In this document: positions 43,794 to 51,273 of the stretch, piece after piece
Position numbering within the stretch: the stretch's first letter is position 1
How the letters are laid out: every line of letters begins with the position of its first letter
NCBI RefSeq assembly: GCF_014652855.1
Contig: NZ_BMZP01000015.1
Span: 1-64,000, forward strand
From: Novosphingobium pokkalii
GTDB lineage: Bacteria; Pseudomonadota; Alphaproteobacteria; Sphingomonadales; Sphingomonadaceae
Reading direction: 5' to 3'
DNA: 64,000 nt
Program-made: the position numbers and the translations under genes
The notes under the pieces: generated by a model
The model's input: the letters and a program-made list of their open reading frames with translations, nothing else
Told to the model about the DNA's origin: nothing
Databases searched by the model: none

Positions 43794-45067
43794 GCTGCCG
43801 CTCCTTCATCCCTCGCAGTAATGCGCTGCAGCACGCCCTTGATCGTGCCGCCCTGACCGATCACCGAGAACAGCACGACCAGGTAGGTGGCAGCCAGGAT
43901 GACCGGGCGCGCAGGGCCTTCGGGCAGCCCCAGCGCCAGGGCAATCGAAATGCCGCCGCGCAGCCCGCCCCAGATCAGGGTGACCGGCGCGACCAATCCA
44001 TAGCGATGCCCCGGCCGGATCGCGCACAACGGCAGCAGCACGGAAATCGAGCGCGCCGCGAGCGCCAGCGGGATGGCGGCAAGGCCCAGGACAACGAGGC
44101 GCAGATCACCCGGAATGGTCACCACTTCCAGACCGATCAGCAGGAACAGGACAGTGTTGAGGATGTCGTCGATGAGGTCCCAGAACTTGTGCAGGTAGTC
44201 GCGCGTGGTGTCGCTCATCGCATGAGCAACGCCGGCATTGCCGATGATCAGCCCGGCAACCGCCATGGCCACCGGGCCACTGGCATGCAGCGGCCGGGCG
44301 ATGGCATAGCCACCCATCACCACGGCGAGGCTGATCAGCACTTCCACCTTGTAATCGTCGATCGAGCGCATGAGCCGGAACGCCATCCAGCCGATCACCA
44401 GCCCAAGGACAACGCCGCCTCCCGCTTCGGCGGCAAACAGGCTGGCGGCATGCCCCATGGAAAAGGGCTCACCCGATAGCGCGGAGACCAGCAGGATCGT
44501 GAAGATGACGACACCCACGCCATCGTTGAACAGGCTCTCACCCGCAACCGTTGCTTCGAGCGTGGGCGAAACGTTGGCACGCTTGAGCACGCCCATGACC
44601 GAGACCGGATCGGTCGGGCTGATCAACGCCCCAAAGACAAAGCACCAGATCGCTGGCAGCTGGAAGCCCACGGCGCGGGCGAGCAAGAGAAACCCGCCCC
44701 CGATCAGCACTGTCGACAGCGCAACGCCAATGGTGCTGAGCACGATGATCGGCCAGCGACCGCGCCGCATCTCGTGCCAATCGACATGGAGCGCACCGGC
44801 AAACAGCAGGAACGAGAGCATGCCATCCATCAGCGTGGTGTGAAAATCGATGCCGGCGATGAAGCCGACGATATCGCGGGCAAAGGCGGCCCCGGGCACG
44901 ACCCGCGCAATGCCGACCACGAGCAGCGAGGCGATCGCCCCCATGACCGTCAACCCGATCGAGGCAGGCAATTTGAGGAAGCGGTAGTTGCAATAGCCGA
45001 GCCCGGCAGCCAGCACGATGAGGATGGCGGCAGCATCAAATGGCGTCAGCGCGACCCCGGCGATCAT
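43790..45067 (-). CDS. CPA1-family sodium/proton antiporter (NhaP-like)
   Basis: 425 residues with about 12 hydrophobic segments. The ion-binding motifs ISPTDPVSVMGVLK and GESLFNDGVGVV are characteristic of CPA1 exchangers, with a conserved Arg-rich WGGLRGGISIALAL later. It exchanges Na+ or K+ for protons at the inner membrane. ATG 45067 is used because the stop of DUF389 overlaps it by 4 bp; an upstream extension to 45247 would lie inside DUF389. Confidence 0.9.
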   Translation of the reverse strand: MIAGVALTPFDAAAILIVLAAGLGYCNYRFLKLPASIGLTVMGAIASLLVVGIARVVPGAAFARDIVGFIAGIDFHTTLMDGMLSFLLFAGALHVDWHEMRRGRWPIIVLSTIGVALSTVLIGGGFLLLARAVGFQLPAIWCFVFGALISPTDPVSVMGVLKRANVSPTLEATVAGESLFNDGVGVVIFTILLVSALSGEPFSMGHAASLFAAEAGGGVVLGLVIGWMAFRLMRSIDDYKVEVLISLAVVMGGYAIARPLHASGPVAMAVAGLIIGNAGVAHAMSDTTRDYLHKFWDLIDDILNTVLFLLIGLEVVTIPGDLRLVVLGLAAIPLALAARSISVLLPLCAIRPGHRYGLVAPVTLIWGGLRGGISIALALGLPEGPARPVILAATYLVVLFSVIGQGGTIKGVLQRITARDEGAAA

Positions 45068-46632
45068 TGCCCACCCCCGGTCGACAAGTGGAACCGCTGC
45101 CCCCCGCCGCCGGGCGCCGGAACCGCGGTGATGCCCTGGGTTGCCAGTGTCGCGGCAATGGCCAGGGCGCGCCGCTGCGCCAGGCTGGGCCGCGGTGGCG
45201 GCGTCCCGGCGGGCAGGCCCGGCACGCCAAGCGCGGGAACGTTCCATCGCCGGGCAGCCCAGGCCGATGCTAGTACGGCATCGCGCGCTGCGGGGTCCAG
45301 CGTGTCGGCAGTGCCGGCGAACGCGATCTCGGGCAGTGGCCCTTGCGGCGGGACGATGGCGACGCTCCAGCCATCGGTTTGCGCAGCGGCCCGCGCTTCA
45401 AGCACCCGGTAGGTGTCAACGCTGGCCCCCGGCAGCGGCACCGCCGCCGCCGTGGCGCGATGATGGTCACGATCGATCGTCACGTCATCGGCCGAAACCC
45501 CGGTGATCAGCGCGATCATGCGCGCGATCGCGGCCAGGCGCTGGGTTTCCAGATCGGGCTGGTCACCCGCTTGCCGCAATTCCTCGCGCTGGGCCTCGAT
45601 CGCCCCAGCGCCGGGTTCGAGCAGGATCTGATCGATATTGAGGCGAACCGGGCGTCCCAGTTCCTGTTCGATCGCCTTTTGCAGCAACACGGTCTTCTGG
45701 GTCTTGCCGCGCGGCGTGATCACCACGGCGCGGATGACGTTGGGCGTGCGATCGAATGCCACGTCAAGCTGCGTCACGCGCGAGGCGCTGCCAAAGCGCT
45801 GGTTCAACAGCGAGCGTACGTCAGAAACGATCAGCGCCTCGCGTGCGATGCGGTTGAGCGCCAAGCCAAGCGGCACGGCCATGATCACGAACACCAGCAG
45901 CAGCAGGATGGTCTGCGTCCAGGTCTGGCGGCTGGAAAGCTGGTGCCCGAACCCATAATAGCAGGCCATGACGGTGGCCGAGAGCGCGATCGTGATGAAA
46001 TTGGTGACGAACAGCGCCAGCGCGCCGCCCAGCACCGGCAGGTTCCACGTCGCCACGCCATAGCCCACCACGGCAAGCGGCGGCATCAGCGCCGTGGCAA
46101 TGGCGACGCCGACAATGGTTTCCCCCCTCCCGCGAATGATGGCAAAGCTGCCGGCAAGCGCGGCAAACAGGGCCACGCCCAGGTCAAACAGATTGGGGCG
46201 CGTGCGGGCAACGATTTCGGCGGTGGGAGCCTGGAGGGGCGAGACCGTGACGATCAACGCCGTGAACGCCACCGCGGCAACGGCGCCGACCGCCAGGGCC
46301 AGCAGCGATCGCCGCATTTCGGCAAAATCGAACAGCGCCAGGCTGAAGCCGAACCCCAGGATCGGGCTCATCAGCGGCGAAATCAGCATGGCACCGATAA
46401 CCACGGCGGGCGAAGAGAGCAGCAACCCCAGCATGGCGATGCCCGCTGACATCATCGTCATGAAGGCATAGCGCGGCGACCAGCAGCTTTCCGCGAAAAT
46501 ACGCGCCACGACGGCCTGGTGATCCACTGGCCCCACCACCCGGCGACGCCACCAGCGGTAGAGAGCAAGGCGGCTCAACCTTGCGTTCACGCGCCTGCCT
46601 GCGCCCAGCCCCCGCTCTGTCAATGCTTCCAT
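45064..46632 (-). CDS. DUF389 membrane protein
   Basis: 522 residues. The N-terminal half has about six hydrophobic segments with the DUF389 signature VVIGAMLISPLMSPILG and GVAIATALMPPLAVVGYG. The C-terminal half is soluble and contains a predicted alpha/beta domain with no recognised motif. Function is unknown. The overlapping arrangement with the antiporter and DUF2254 suggests a joint role in membrane ion homeostasis. ATG 46632 is preferred over 46674 because family similarity starts later; neither has a strong ribosome site. Confidence 0.83.
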   Translation of the reverse strand: MEALTERGLGAGRRVNARLSRLALYRWWRRRVVGPVDHQAVVARIFAESCWSPRYAFMTMMSAGIAMLGLLLSSPAVVIGAMLISPLMSPILGFGFSLALFDFAEMRRSLLALAVGAVAAVAFTALIVTVSPLQAPTAEIVARTRPNLFDLGVALFAALAGSFAIIRGRGETIVGVAIATALMPPLAVVGYGVATWNLPVLGGALALFVTNFITIALSATVMACYYGFGHQLSSRQTWTQTILLLLVFVIMAVPLGLALNRIAREALIVSDVRSLLNQRFGSASRVTQLDVAFDRTPNVIRAVVITPRGKTQKTVLLQKAIEQELGRPVRLNIDQILLEPGAGAIEAQREELRQAGDQPDLETQRLAAIARMIALITGVSADDVTIDRDHHRATAAAVPLPGASVDTYRVLEARAAAQTDGWSVAIVPPQGPLPEIAFAGTADTLDPAARDAVLASAWAARRWNVPALGVPGLPAGTPPPRPSLAQRRALAIAATLATQGITAVPAPGGGGQRFHLSTGGGQ

Positions 46633-46996
46633 GCGTACTCCGCTGTGTGGCCAAAGGCCTGTGGCCCCGCCCATCCGGCCGGAATGGCTGCCACAACCAC
46701 GTCAACGCCAAGCCACGATGGTTGATCCGGCGCCATGACACGGCGGCGACAGCACCGGCCCGCATCATCCATTTTGGGCCGGGCGGCAGGGCGCCGGGCG
46801 TATCGCGGCAGGCGCGCCGCAGGGACAATGCGAATGCGAAACAAGCGGGAACATCCGGACGCGGCTGTAGGCCCGCTCGCGGCCCGACCAGCGCAAAAGC
46901 CTGCCCGCGCCAGCCTTGGCAAACGAGCACCCACCCCTTGTATTGCATCGGTGGGCGCGTGGCGCAATGGCCGGCCGGCGCATGCTGGGTGACGCC
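46633..46996. other. Intergenic region, nothing recognised
   Basis: A 364-bp stretch between the DUF389 gene and bufC. Only shadow frames and GC-rich short repeats are seen; it presumably holds the promoter of the minus-strand DUF389 operon. Confidence 0.45.
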
Positions 46997-47749
46997 TCAG
47001 GTCATGGCATCCCGGCGCAGCAGACCATCGCCAGCCCATTGTGCCAGCCAGAGGCCGGCAGTCCTGATACCGTCCGCTTCGCCTTTGGCACGTACCAGCG
47101 CACGGCAGACATCGGCAAACTTCATGCCGGCGAACAGGCGTGGCGCCAACGCCTCCTCCAAGGGATCAAGGGTGCGAAAGCAGGCGGTTTCGGCATGTCG
47201 CCAGACCAGCACGGTGGCCGCATGCGGGATGCATTGCGCCGGCGGCACCGTGCGCCCGGAAGCCAGCGCCGACCAGATCGCCTGCGCGTTCGTGCGAAGG
47301 GTCAGCAATCGCGCCGTGGGCACCCATGTGAGCCGGGCACTATCCCAATCGACAAGCCCAAGCGCCGTACCATCCAGCGCATCGGCATCAGGGCCGACAA
47401 AGGCATCGGCCAGCGCCATTTCCAGCATGGCCAACTCGGCCACTTCGGGATCATCGGGCCATTGTGCTGCCAGGCTGTGCGGAAACTGGGCGGCGTAATG
47501 ATCCAGCGACCAGCTATCGGGCGGGCAATCATCGATGCAGTGGGCCGCGCTGGCCTGGAAGTCTTCATGCCCCAGCCACTGCACCGTCTGCGGAAAGCTT
47601 TCGTGCAGGCAAGCCATCAACGCCGCGCGATAATTGTTCTGATAGACCAACAATCCGGCTTGCGCCGCCGGGGTGAAGCGGGCCGCAGCGCGGTCAGAGC
47701 CGGTCATCAGCCAATCGCCGAATTCAGCCTGGAGCATGGCCAGCGTCAT
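46997..47749 (-). CDS. bufC: BufC-type (DUF2063) partner of the MNIO enzyme
   Basis: 250 residues. An N-terminal DUF2063 domain with ARFTPAAQAGLLVYQNNYRAALMACLHESFPQTVQWLG in its first 60 residues (given in part) and a variable C-terminal half. In bufferin and methanobactin loci this protein binds the precursor leader and assists the DUF692 oxidase. Its ATG overlaps the bufB stop by 4 bp. Assignment rests on family and context. Confidence 0.87.
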   Translation of the reverse strand: MTLAMLQAEFGDWLMTGSDRAAARFTPAAQAGLLVYQNNYRAALMACLHESFPQTVQWLGHEDFQASAAHCIDDCPPDSWSLDHYAAQFPHSLAAQWPDDPEVAELAMLEMALADAFVGPDADALDGTALGLVDWDSARLTWVPTARLLTLRTNAQAIWSALASGRTVPPAQCIPHAATVLVWRHAETACFRTLDPLEEALAPRLFAGMKFADVCRALVRAKGEADGIRTAGLWLAQWAGDGLLRRDAMT

Positions 47750-48573
47750 GCCGCGACCCCGTGCCGGGCCAGGGCCCGCGCCTGGTCGAGTTCGTCCAGC
47801 AGCTCGGCCAGCGGGGGGATATTGTCATCACGCTCGATCATCACTGCAACCGGGCCAAGGCGAGCGATGACCTCGGCAAACAGCGTCCAGACGGACGGCG
47901 GCACCGGCTGATCATGCGTGTCGATCAAAAAGGTCTCGCCCCGGCTGTGCCCGGCAAGGTGGATCTGCCGCACCCGGTCCAGCGGCAACCCGGCCAGGTA
48001 GGCGAGCGGGTCGAAGCCATGATTGATCGCCGAAACGTGGATGTTGTTGAGATCGAGTAGCAAGCCGCAGCCGGTCCTTGCGCAGACCTGTTCGAGGAAT
48101 TCCCACTCGGTCATGTCGGACTGGGCAAAGGCCAGGTAGCTCGATGGATTTTCGAGCAGCATCGGTCGGCCCAGGCGCTCCTGGGCGTGGGCCAGGTTGG
48201 CGCAGACGATATCGAGCGCTTCGGTGGTATACGGCAGCGGCAAGAGATCGTGGGCATTGAACCTGGGTGCGCGCGACCAGCTCAGGTGATCGGACACGAA
48301 CAGCGGTTCGATTTCGTCCACCAGGCGGCGCAGACGCCCCAGGTAATCCGCATCCAGCCCATGCGCCGATCCGACGGACAGCGAAACGCCGTGCAGCGCG
48401 ACCGGATAGCGCGCACGCACCTGGTTCAGGATGCGCCGTGGCCGTCCGCCCGGAATCATGAAATTCTCGGAAATCACCTCGACAAAGTCCACCGGCACGG
48501 CGGTTTCGAGAAAGTCGGCGTAATGCGGTTTGCGCAGGCCGAGGCCGAAACCGGAAAAGCGGGGGTGAGGCAC
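47746..48573 (-). CDS. bufB: BufB-type multinuclear non-haem iron oxidase (DUF692)
   Basis: 275 residues of the DUF692/MNIO family, a TIM barrel with several iron ligands. Ligand-bearing motifs are visible: GVSLSVGS, SDHLSW, LENPSSY, LDLNNIHVS, HLAGHS and DTHDQPV. These enzymes convert cysteines of a precursor peptide into thiooxazole-like or related groups. GTG 48573 follows AAGAGGAGAG; the longer frame to 48747 runs into the precursor gene. It is flanked by its precursor (bufA2) and its partner bufC. Confidence 0.92.
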   Translation of the reverse strand: MPHPRFSGFGLGLRKPHYADFLETAVPVDFVEVISENFMIPGGRPRRILNQVRARYPVALHGVSLSVGSAHGLDADYLGRLRRLVDEIEPLFVSDHLSWSRAPRFNAHDLLPLPYTTEALDIVCANLAHAQERLGRPMLLENPSSYLAFAQSDMTEWEFLEQVCARTGCGLLLDLNNIHVSAINHGFDPLAYLAGLPLDRVRQIHLAGHSRGETFLIDTHDQPVPPSVWTLFAEVIARLGPVAVMIERDDNIPPLAELLDELDQARALARHGVAA

Positions 48574-48650
48574 GATCGCTCTCCTCTTGCCCGGCGCCGC
48601 CGCCCGGAGGTGGGGCGGCGACGCGCAGGCCAGGTTTACCGGGGCAGCCT

Positions 48651-48917
48651 TTACTTGGGTTCGATGAGGCTGCCGCCAGCGGCCTTGCAGGCCTTGACCG
48701 ACAGGGCCTTGAAGCCCTGGCCCTTGCACTCGTTCTGGCCCTTGCAATCGTGATTGCCCGACTTGCAGTCAGACGTGCCCTTGCAGCTGTTGACGCCGTA
48801 ACAGTGGACCACGGCGTTGCCGCTCGCCGCCATGGCCGGAGAGGCAACAGCCGCGGCCGACACGGCAACGATGGCGGCGGTGGCAGCAAGGCTCAGGCCC
48901 GAATTGAGAGTGTTCAT
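48651..48917 (-). CDS. bufA2: BufA2-type bufferin precursor peptide
   Basis: 88 residues. A signal peptide ends near SPAMA, followed by a mature part of about 58 residues with six cysteines in the repeated pattern CKG(S)x3-5C: HCYGVNSCKG, DCKSGNHDCKG, ECKGQGF, and a last ACKAAGG. This resembles BufA2 peptides and not DUF2282. AGGAG lies seven bases before ATG 48917; ATG 48920 is only four away. It is first in the bufA2-bufB-bufC run and has a SigF-type promoter 46 bp upstream. Copper binding after modification is inferred from the family. Confidence 0.87.
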   Translation of the reverse strand: MNTLNSGLSLAATAAIVAVSAAAVASPAMAASGNAVVHCYGVNSCKGTSDCKSGNHDCKGQNECKGQGFKALSVKACKAAGGSLIEPK

Positions 48918-48962
48918 CATGGCGCTCCTGGGAAATGCATATGCCGGAAGTGGCATGGGATA

Positions 48963-48988
48963 TTCGCGGTGGCGCCACGCACGGTTAC
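48963..48988 (-). promoter_or_regulatory. SigF-type promoter of bufA2-bufB-bufC
   Basis: On the minus strand GTAACC (48988-48983), exactly 16 bases, then CGAA (48966-48963), 43 bp before the bufA2 start. It equals the SigF -35/-10 pattern known from Caulobacter as I remember it. Confidence 0.8.
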
Positions 48989-49000
48989 AGCCGCGAAAAA

Positions 49001-49642
49001 TTACCAGCGCAGCAGGCGCGGCCCAAGGATGGCGCCGGCAAGCGCGGCAAGGCTGATGCCCAGCGTATACCAGGTGAGCACGAAGATCGCCGATACTTCC
49101 GGGCAGTGCAGGCAATAGAGCGTTGCGCCCCAGGCGCCGGCCGTCAGCCCCGCCGTCGCCCCCGCAGCCCGCAGCCGCGTTGGCGCCAGGCGCCGAAATG
49201 ACCAGAGCAGGCCGCCAAAGATCGGCACCGACAGCAGGAATACGATCGACGAGCACACGCTCCAGCTTTGGCCCAACCACATCGCCAACCATTGCGCCTT
49301 GGGCACCCGGCTCATTTCAAACAGGCCGATCGCGACGAGCGACAGCACCGGCACCACCATCAACCACAGCCAGCCGGGCCTGCCGCCATCGGGCCGCGCA
49401 AGCCGCGCCGTGGCAAGCGCCGCACAGATGCCGAGGGAAACCGTGTAACCCCACTTCATCCAGAACGAATAATGGCGCAGGGCCGTGCCAAGCTGCGGAT
49501 TGAACCCCAGCAGCCAGGCAATCAACGCGAGGGTCACGACGCCGCCAGCGATAAGCCCGATGACCAGGCGACGCCCGATGGCGTGGCGTGGCACCGGGGT
49601 CACTTCGCTGGCCAGAGCATTGATCAGTTCGTCGGTGTTCAT
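49001..49642 (-). CDS. nrsF: NrsF-type (DUF1109) anti-sigma factor
   Basis: 213 residues with six hydrophobic segments (for example LVIGLIAGGVVTLALIAWLL). DUF1109 proteins hold SigF at the membrane. Cysteines at 73, 130, 177 and 180 are present; C130 and C180 fall where the two metal-responsive cysteines of the Caulobacter protein are (131 and 181, from memory). It starts 1 bp after the sigF stop, consistent with co-transcription and inhibition of its own partner. Metal or oxidant attack on the cysteines would release the sigma factor. Confidence 0.88.
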   Translation of the reverse strand: MNTDELINALASEVTPVPRHAIGRRLVIGLIAGGVVTLALIAWLLGFNPQLGTALRHYSFWMKWGYTVSLGICAALATARLARPDGGRPGWLWLMVVPVLSLVAIGLFEMSRVPKAQWLAMWLGQSWSVCSSIVFLLSVPIFGGLLWSFRRLAPTRLRAAGATAGLTAGAWGATLYCLHCPEVSAIFVLTWYTLGISLAALAGAILGPRLLRW

Positions 49643-49643
49643 C

Positions 49644-50180
49644 CTAGATTTCGCCTCTGATACGGGCAGCGAGCGCTTTCAGGCCGCGATGCACCGACAC
49701 TTTCACGTCAGATTCCCCCATCCTTTCCCGCGCTGCCGCCTCGTGCGTGCTCAATCCATCGAGGCGGGTCGCGCGGATCGCTTGCGACTGCTTTGCCGGC
49801 AAGGCGTCCAGCAAGCGGTCGATATCGATCCGCGCGCTGCTGGCCGCCTCGAACCCCTCGGTCACCAGAATGTCATCCAGCCCCTCGATCGGGCAGGTCC
49901 GGCCGCAGCGACGGAAGTGATCGACCATCTTGTAGCGCGCAATGGCGAACAGCCAGCCACCGAACGCGCGCTCCCGGTCGAACGTGGCGCGCCGCGTGTG
50001 GACGGCGATCAGCGTTTCCTGGACGAGATCGTCGATGTCATCGCGGCGATCGCGCATCCGGCGGCGGTAAAACGCTTCGAGCACAGGAACGAGCGCGCGC
50101 AGCAACTGCGCCTGGCAGGCCGCATCGCCATCCAGACCGCCAATCATCCACGCTTTCAACTGGGCTTCGTTCGCTTGCAT
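49644..50180 (-). CDS. sigF: ECF sigma factor SigF
   Basis: 178 residues of an ECF sigma factor: region 2 with [17 protein letters not shown] and [16 protein letters not shown], region 4 with [26 protein letters not shown] 50180 follows GGAGCC; a longer frame to 50240 begins before the promoter. A GTAACC-N16-CGAA promoter immediately upstream implies autoregulation, as expected for SigF. The operon is sigF-nrsF. Confidence 0.9.
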   Translation of the reverse strand: MQANEAQLKAWMIGGLDGDAACQAQLLRALVPVLEAFYRRRMRDRRDDIDDLVQETLIAVHTRRATFDRERAFGGWLFAIARYKMVDHFRRCGRTCPIEGLDDILVTEGFEAASSARIDIDRLLDALPAKQSQAIRATRLDGLSTHEAAARERMGESDVKVSVHRGLKALAARIRGEI

Positions 50181-50199
50181 GTGGGCTCCCACGCCATGC

Positions 50200-50225
50200 T
50201 TCGCGCCAGACCCGCCGATGGTTAC
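50200..50225 (-). promoter_or_regulatory. SigF-type promoter of sigF-nrsF
   Basis: On the minus strand GTAACC (50225-50220), exactly 16 bases, then CGAA (50203-50200), 19 bp before the sigF ATG. This predicts a very short leader. Confidence 0.78.
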
Positions 50226-50258
50226 ACCGCAGGCAGCCAATCGACGAAAATAAAATCT

Positions 50259-50284
50259 GTAACCGACCGTCCACCCGCGCCGAA
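50259..50284 (+). promoter_or_regulatory. SigF-type promoter of bufA1-bufD
   Basis: GTAACC (50259-50264), exactly 16 bases, then CGAA (50281-50284), 75 bp before the bufA1 ATG. It is divergent from the sigF promoter, 33 bp away. Confidence 0.8.
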
Positions 50285-50359
50285 TTGCTCCTCGTCGACC
50301 GGGCCGGGATCACCGCCCGCGACGCACCTGCCCGCCGTTCATTCCCGAGGAGCTTCATC

Positions 50360-50629
50360 ATGACCATCACGCAAGCCGCCGCCGCCGTTGCCCTTTCTGT
50401 TGCCGCTATTGCCGGTTCGAGTGCACATGCCGCCGACGCCCCCAAAACCGAGAAGTGCTATGGCGTCGCGCTCGCCGGCAAGAACGACTGCAAGGCCGGC
50501 GCGGGCACGAGTTGCGCCGGCACCTCGGTCAAGGACTATCAGGGCAACGCCTGGAAAGCGGTGAAGATCGGCACCTGCACCTCGATCAAGACGCCCCACG
50601 GCATGGGCTCGCTCACGCCGCGCGGCTGA
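50360..50629 (+). CDS. bufA1: BufA1-type (DUF2282) bufferin precursor peptide
   Basis: 89 residues with a signal peptide ending near SSAHA. The mature part has the DUF2282 pattern: [20 protein letters not shown], then [13 protein letters not shown] and a C-terminal GSLTP. Four cysteines are conserved in the family and are substrates for the MNIO enzyme. GAGGAG lies ten bases before the ATG. No bufB or bufC follows on this strand, so modification presumably depends on the divergent bufB/bufC pair. Confidence 0.92.
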   Translation: MTITQAAAAVALSVAAIAGSSAHAADAPKTEKCYGVALAGKNDCKAGAGTSCAGTSVKDYQGNAWKAVKIGTCTSIKTPHGMGSLTPRG

Positions 50630-50724
50630 ACCCGCCCTCTCCACCAGCCTGTGCCCGGACGCTGCCATGCGCACCGTCCGGGCCATCTTGCCGTGCTCAC
50701 CACTGGCCGACCAAGGACAAGCCG

Positions 50725-51213
50725 ATGACTACGCTGATCCTGCTTTACCAGCGCACCACCGATCTTGCCCGGCGGCTCTTGCCGGAATGGCTTTTGCTGC
50801 TGGTCGCAAGGCTGGGCGCAGGTGCGATCTTTTTCCTGTCGGGCCGCGCCAAGGTCGAAGGCTGGTTCACTATCACCGACGGCACGTTCGATCTCTTCGC
50901 CAGTGACTATGCGCTGCCGCTGGTGCCGCCGCACCTTGCCGCCTATGCCGCGACCATTTCCGAGCATCTGTTCTCGATGCTGCTGTTCCTTGGTCTGTTT
51001 ACCAGACTGGGCGCGATCGGCCTGCTGGGCATGACGCTGGTGATCGAAGTGTTCGTCTATCCCGATGCCTGGCCCACCCACCTAAGCTGGGCCGGCCTGC
51101 TCTTGCCGCTGCTGGCCAAGGGCGGCGGAAGCCTGTCCCTTGATCACATACTGTGGCGCTGGCTGGCTCAGCCCGAGCGGCAAGACAGCAATCTCTCTCA
51201 GCCGCGCCAATGA
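50725..51213 (+). CDS. bufD: DoxX-family membrane protein of the bufferin locus
   Basis: 162 residues with four hydrophobic segments (WLLLLVARLGAGAIFFLSG, HLFSMLLFLGLF, LGAIGLLGMTLVIEVFVY, WAGLLLPLLA), the DoxX layout. DoxX proteins are regular members of bufferin operons; a redox or quinone-linked role is assumed, not proved. AAGGA precedes ATG 50725. It follows bufA1 by 95 bp in the same direction. Confidence 0.85.
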   Translation: MTTLILLYQRTTDLARRLLPEWLLLLVARLGAGAIFFLSGRAKVEGWFTITDGTFDLFASDYALPLVPPHLAAYAATISEHLFSMLLFLGLFTRLGAIGLLGMTLVIEVFVYPDAWPTHLSWAGLLLPLLAKGGGSLSLDHILWRWLAQPERQDSNLSQPRQ

Positions 51214-51273
51214 TACGCCCTGATAGAGAGGTGGCGCCCGTGGGCCTCTGGCTTGGCGCGAGACAATGTGGGC

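Noticed and set aside
49445..49469. GTAACC followed by CGAA on the plus strand within nrsF
   Set aside because: The spacer is 15, not 16, and it points into the antisense of a coding region with no gene downstream.
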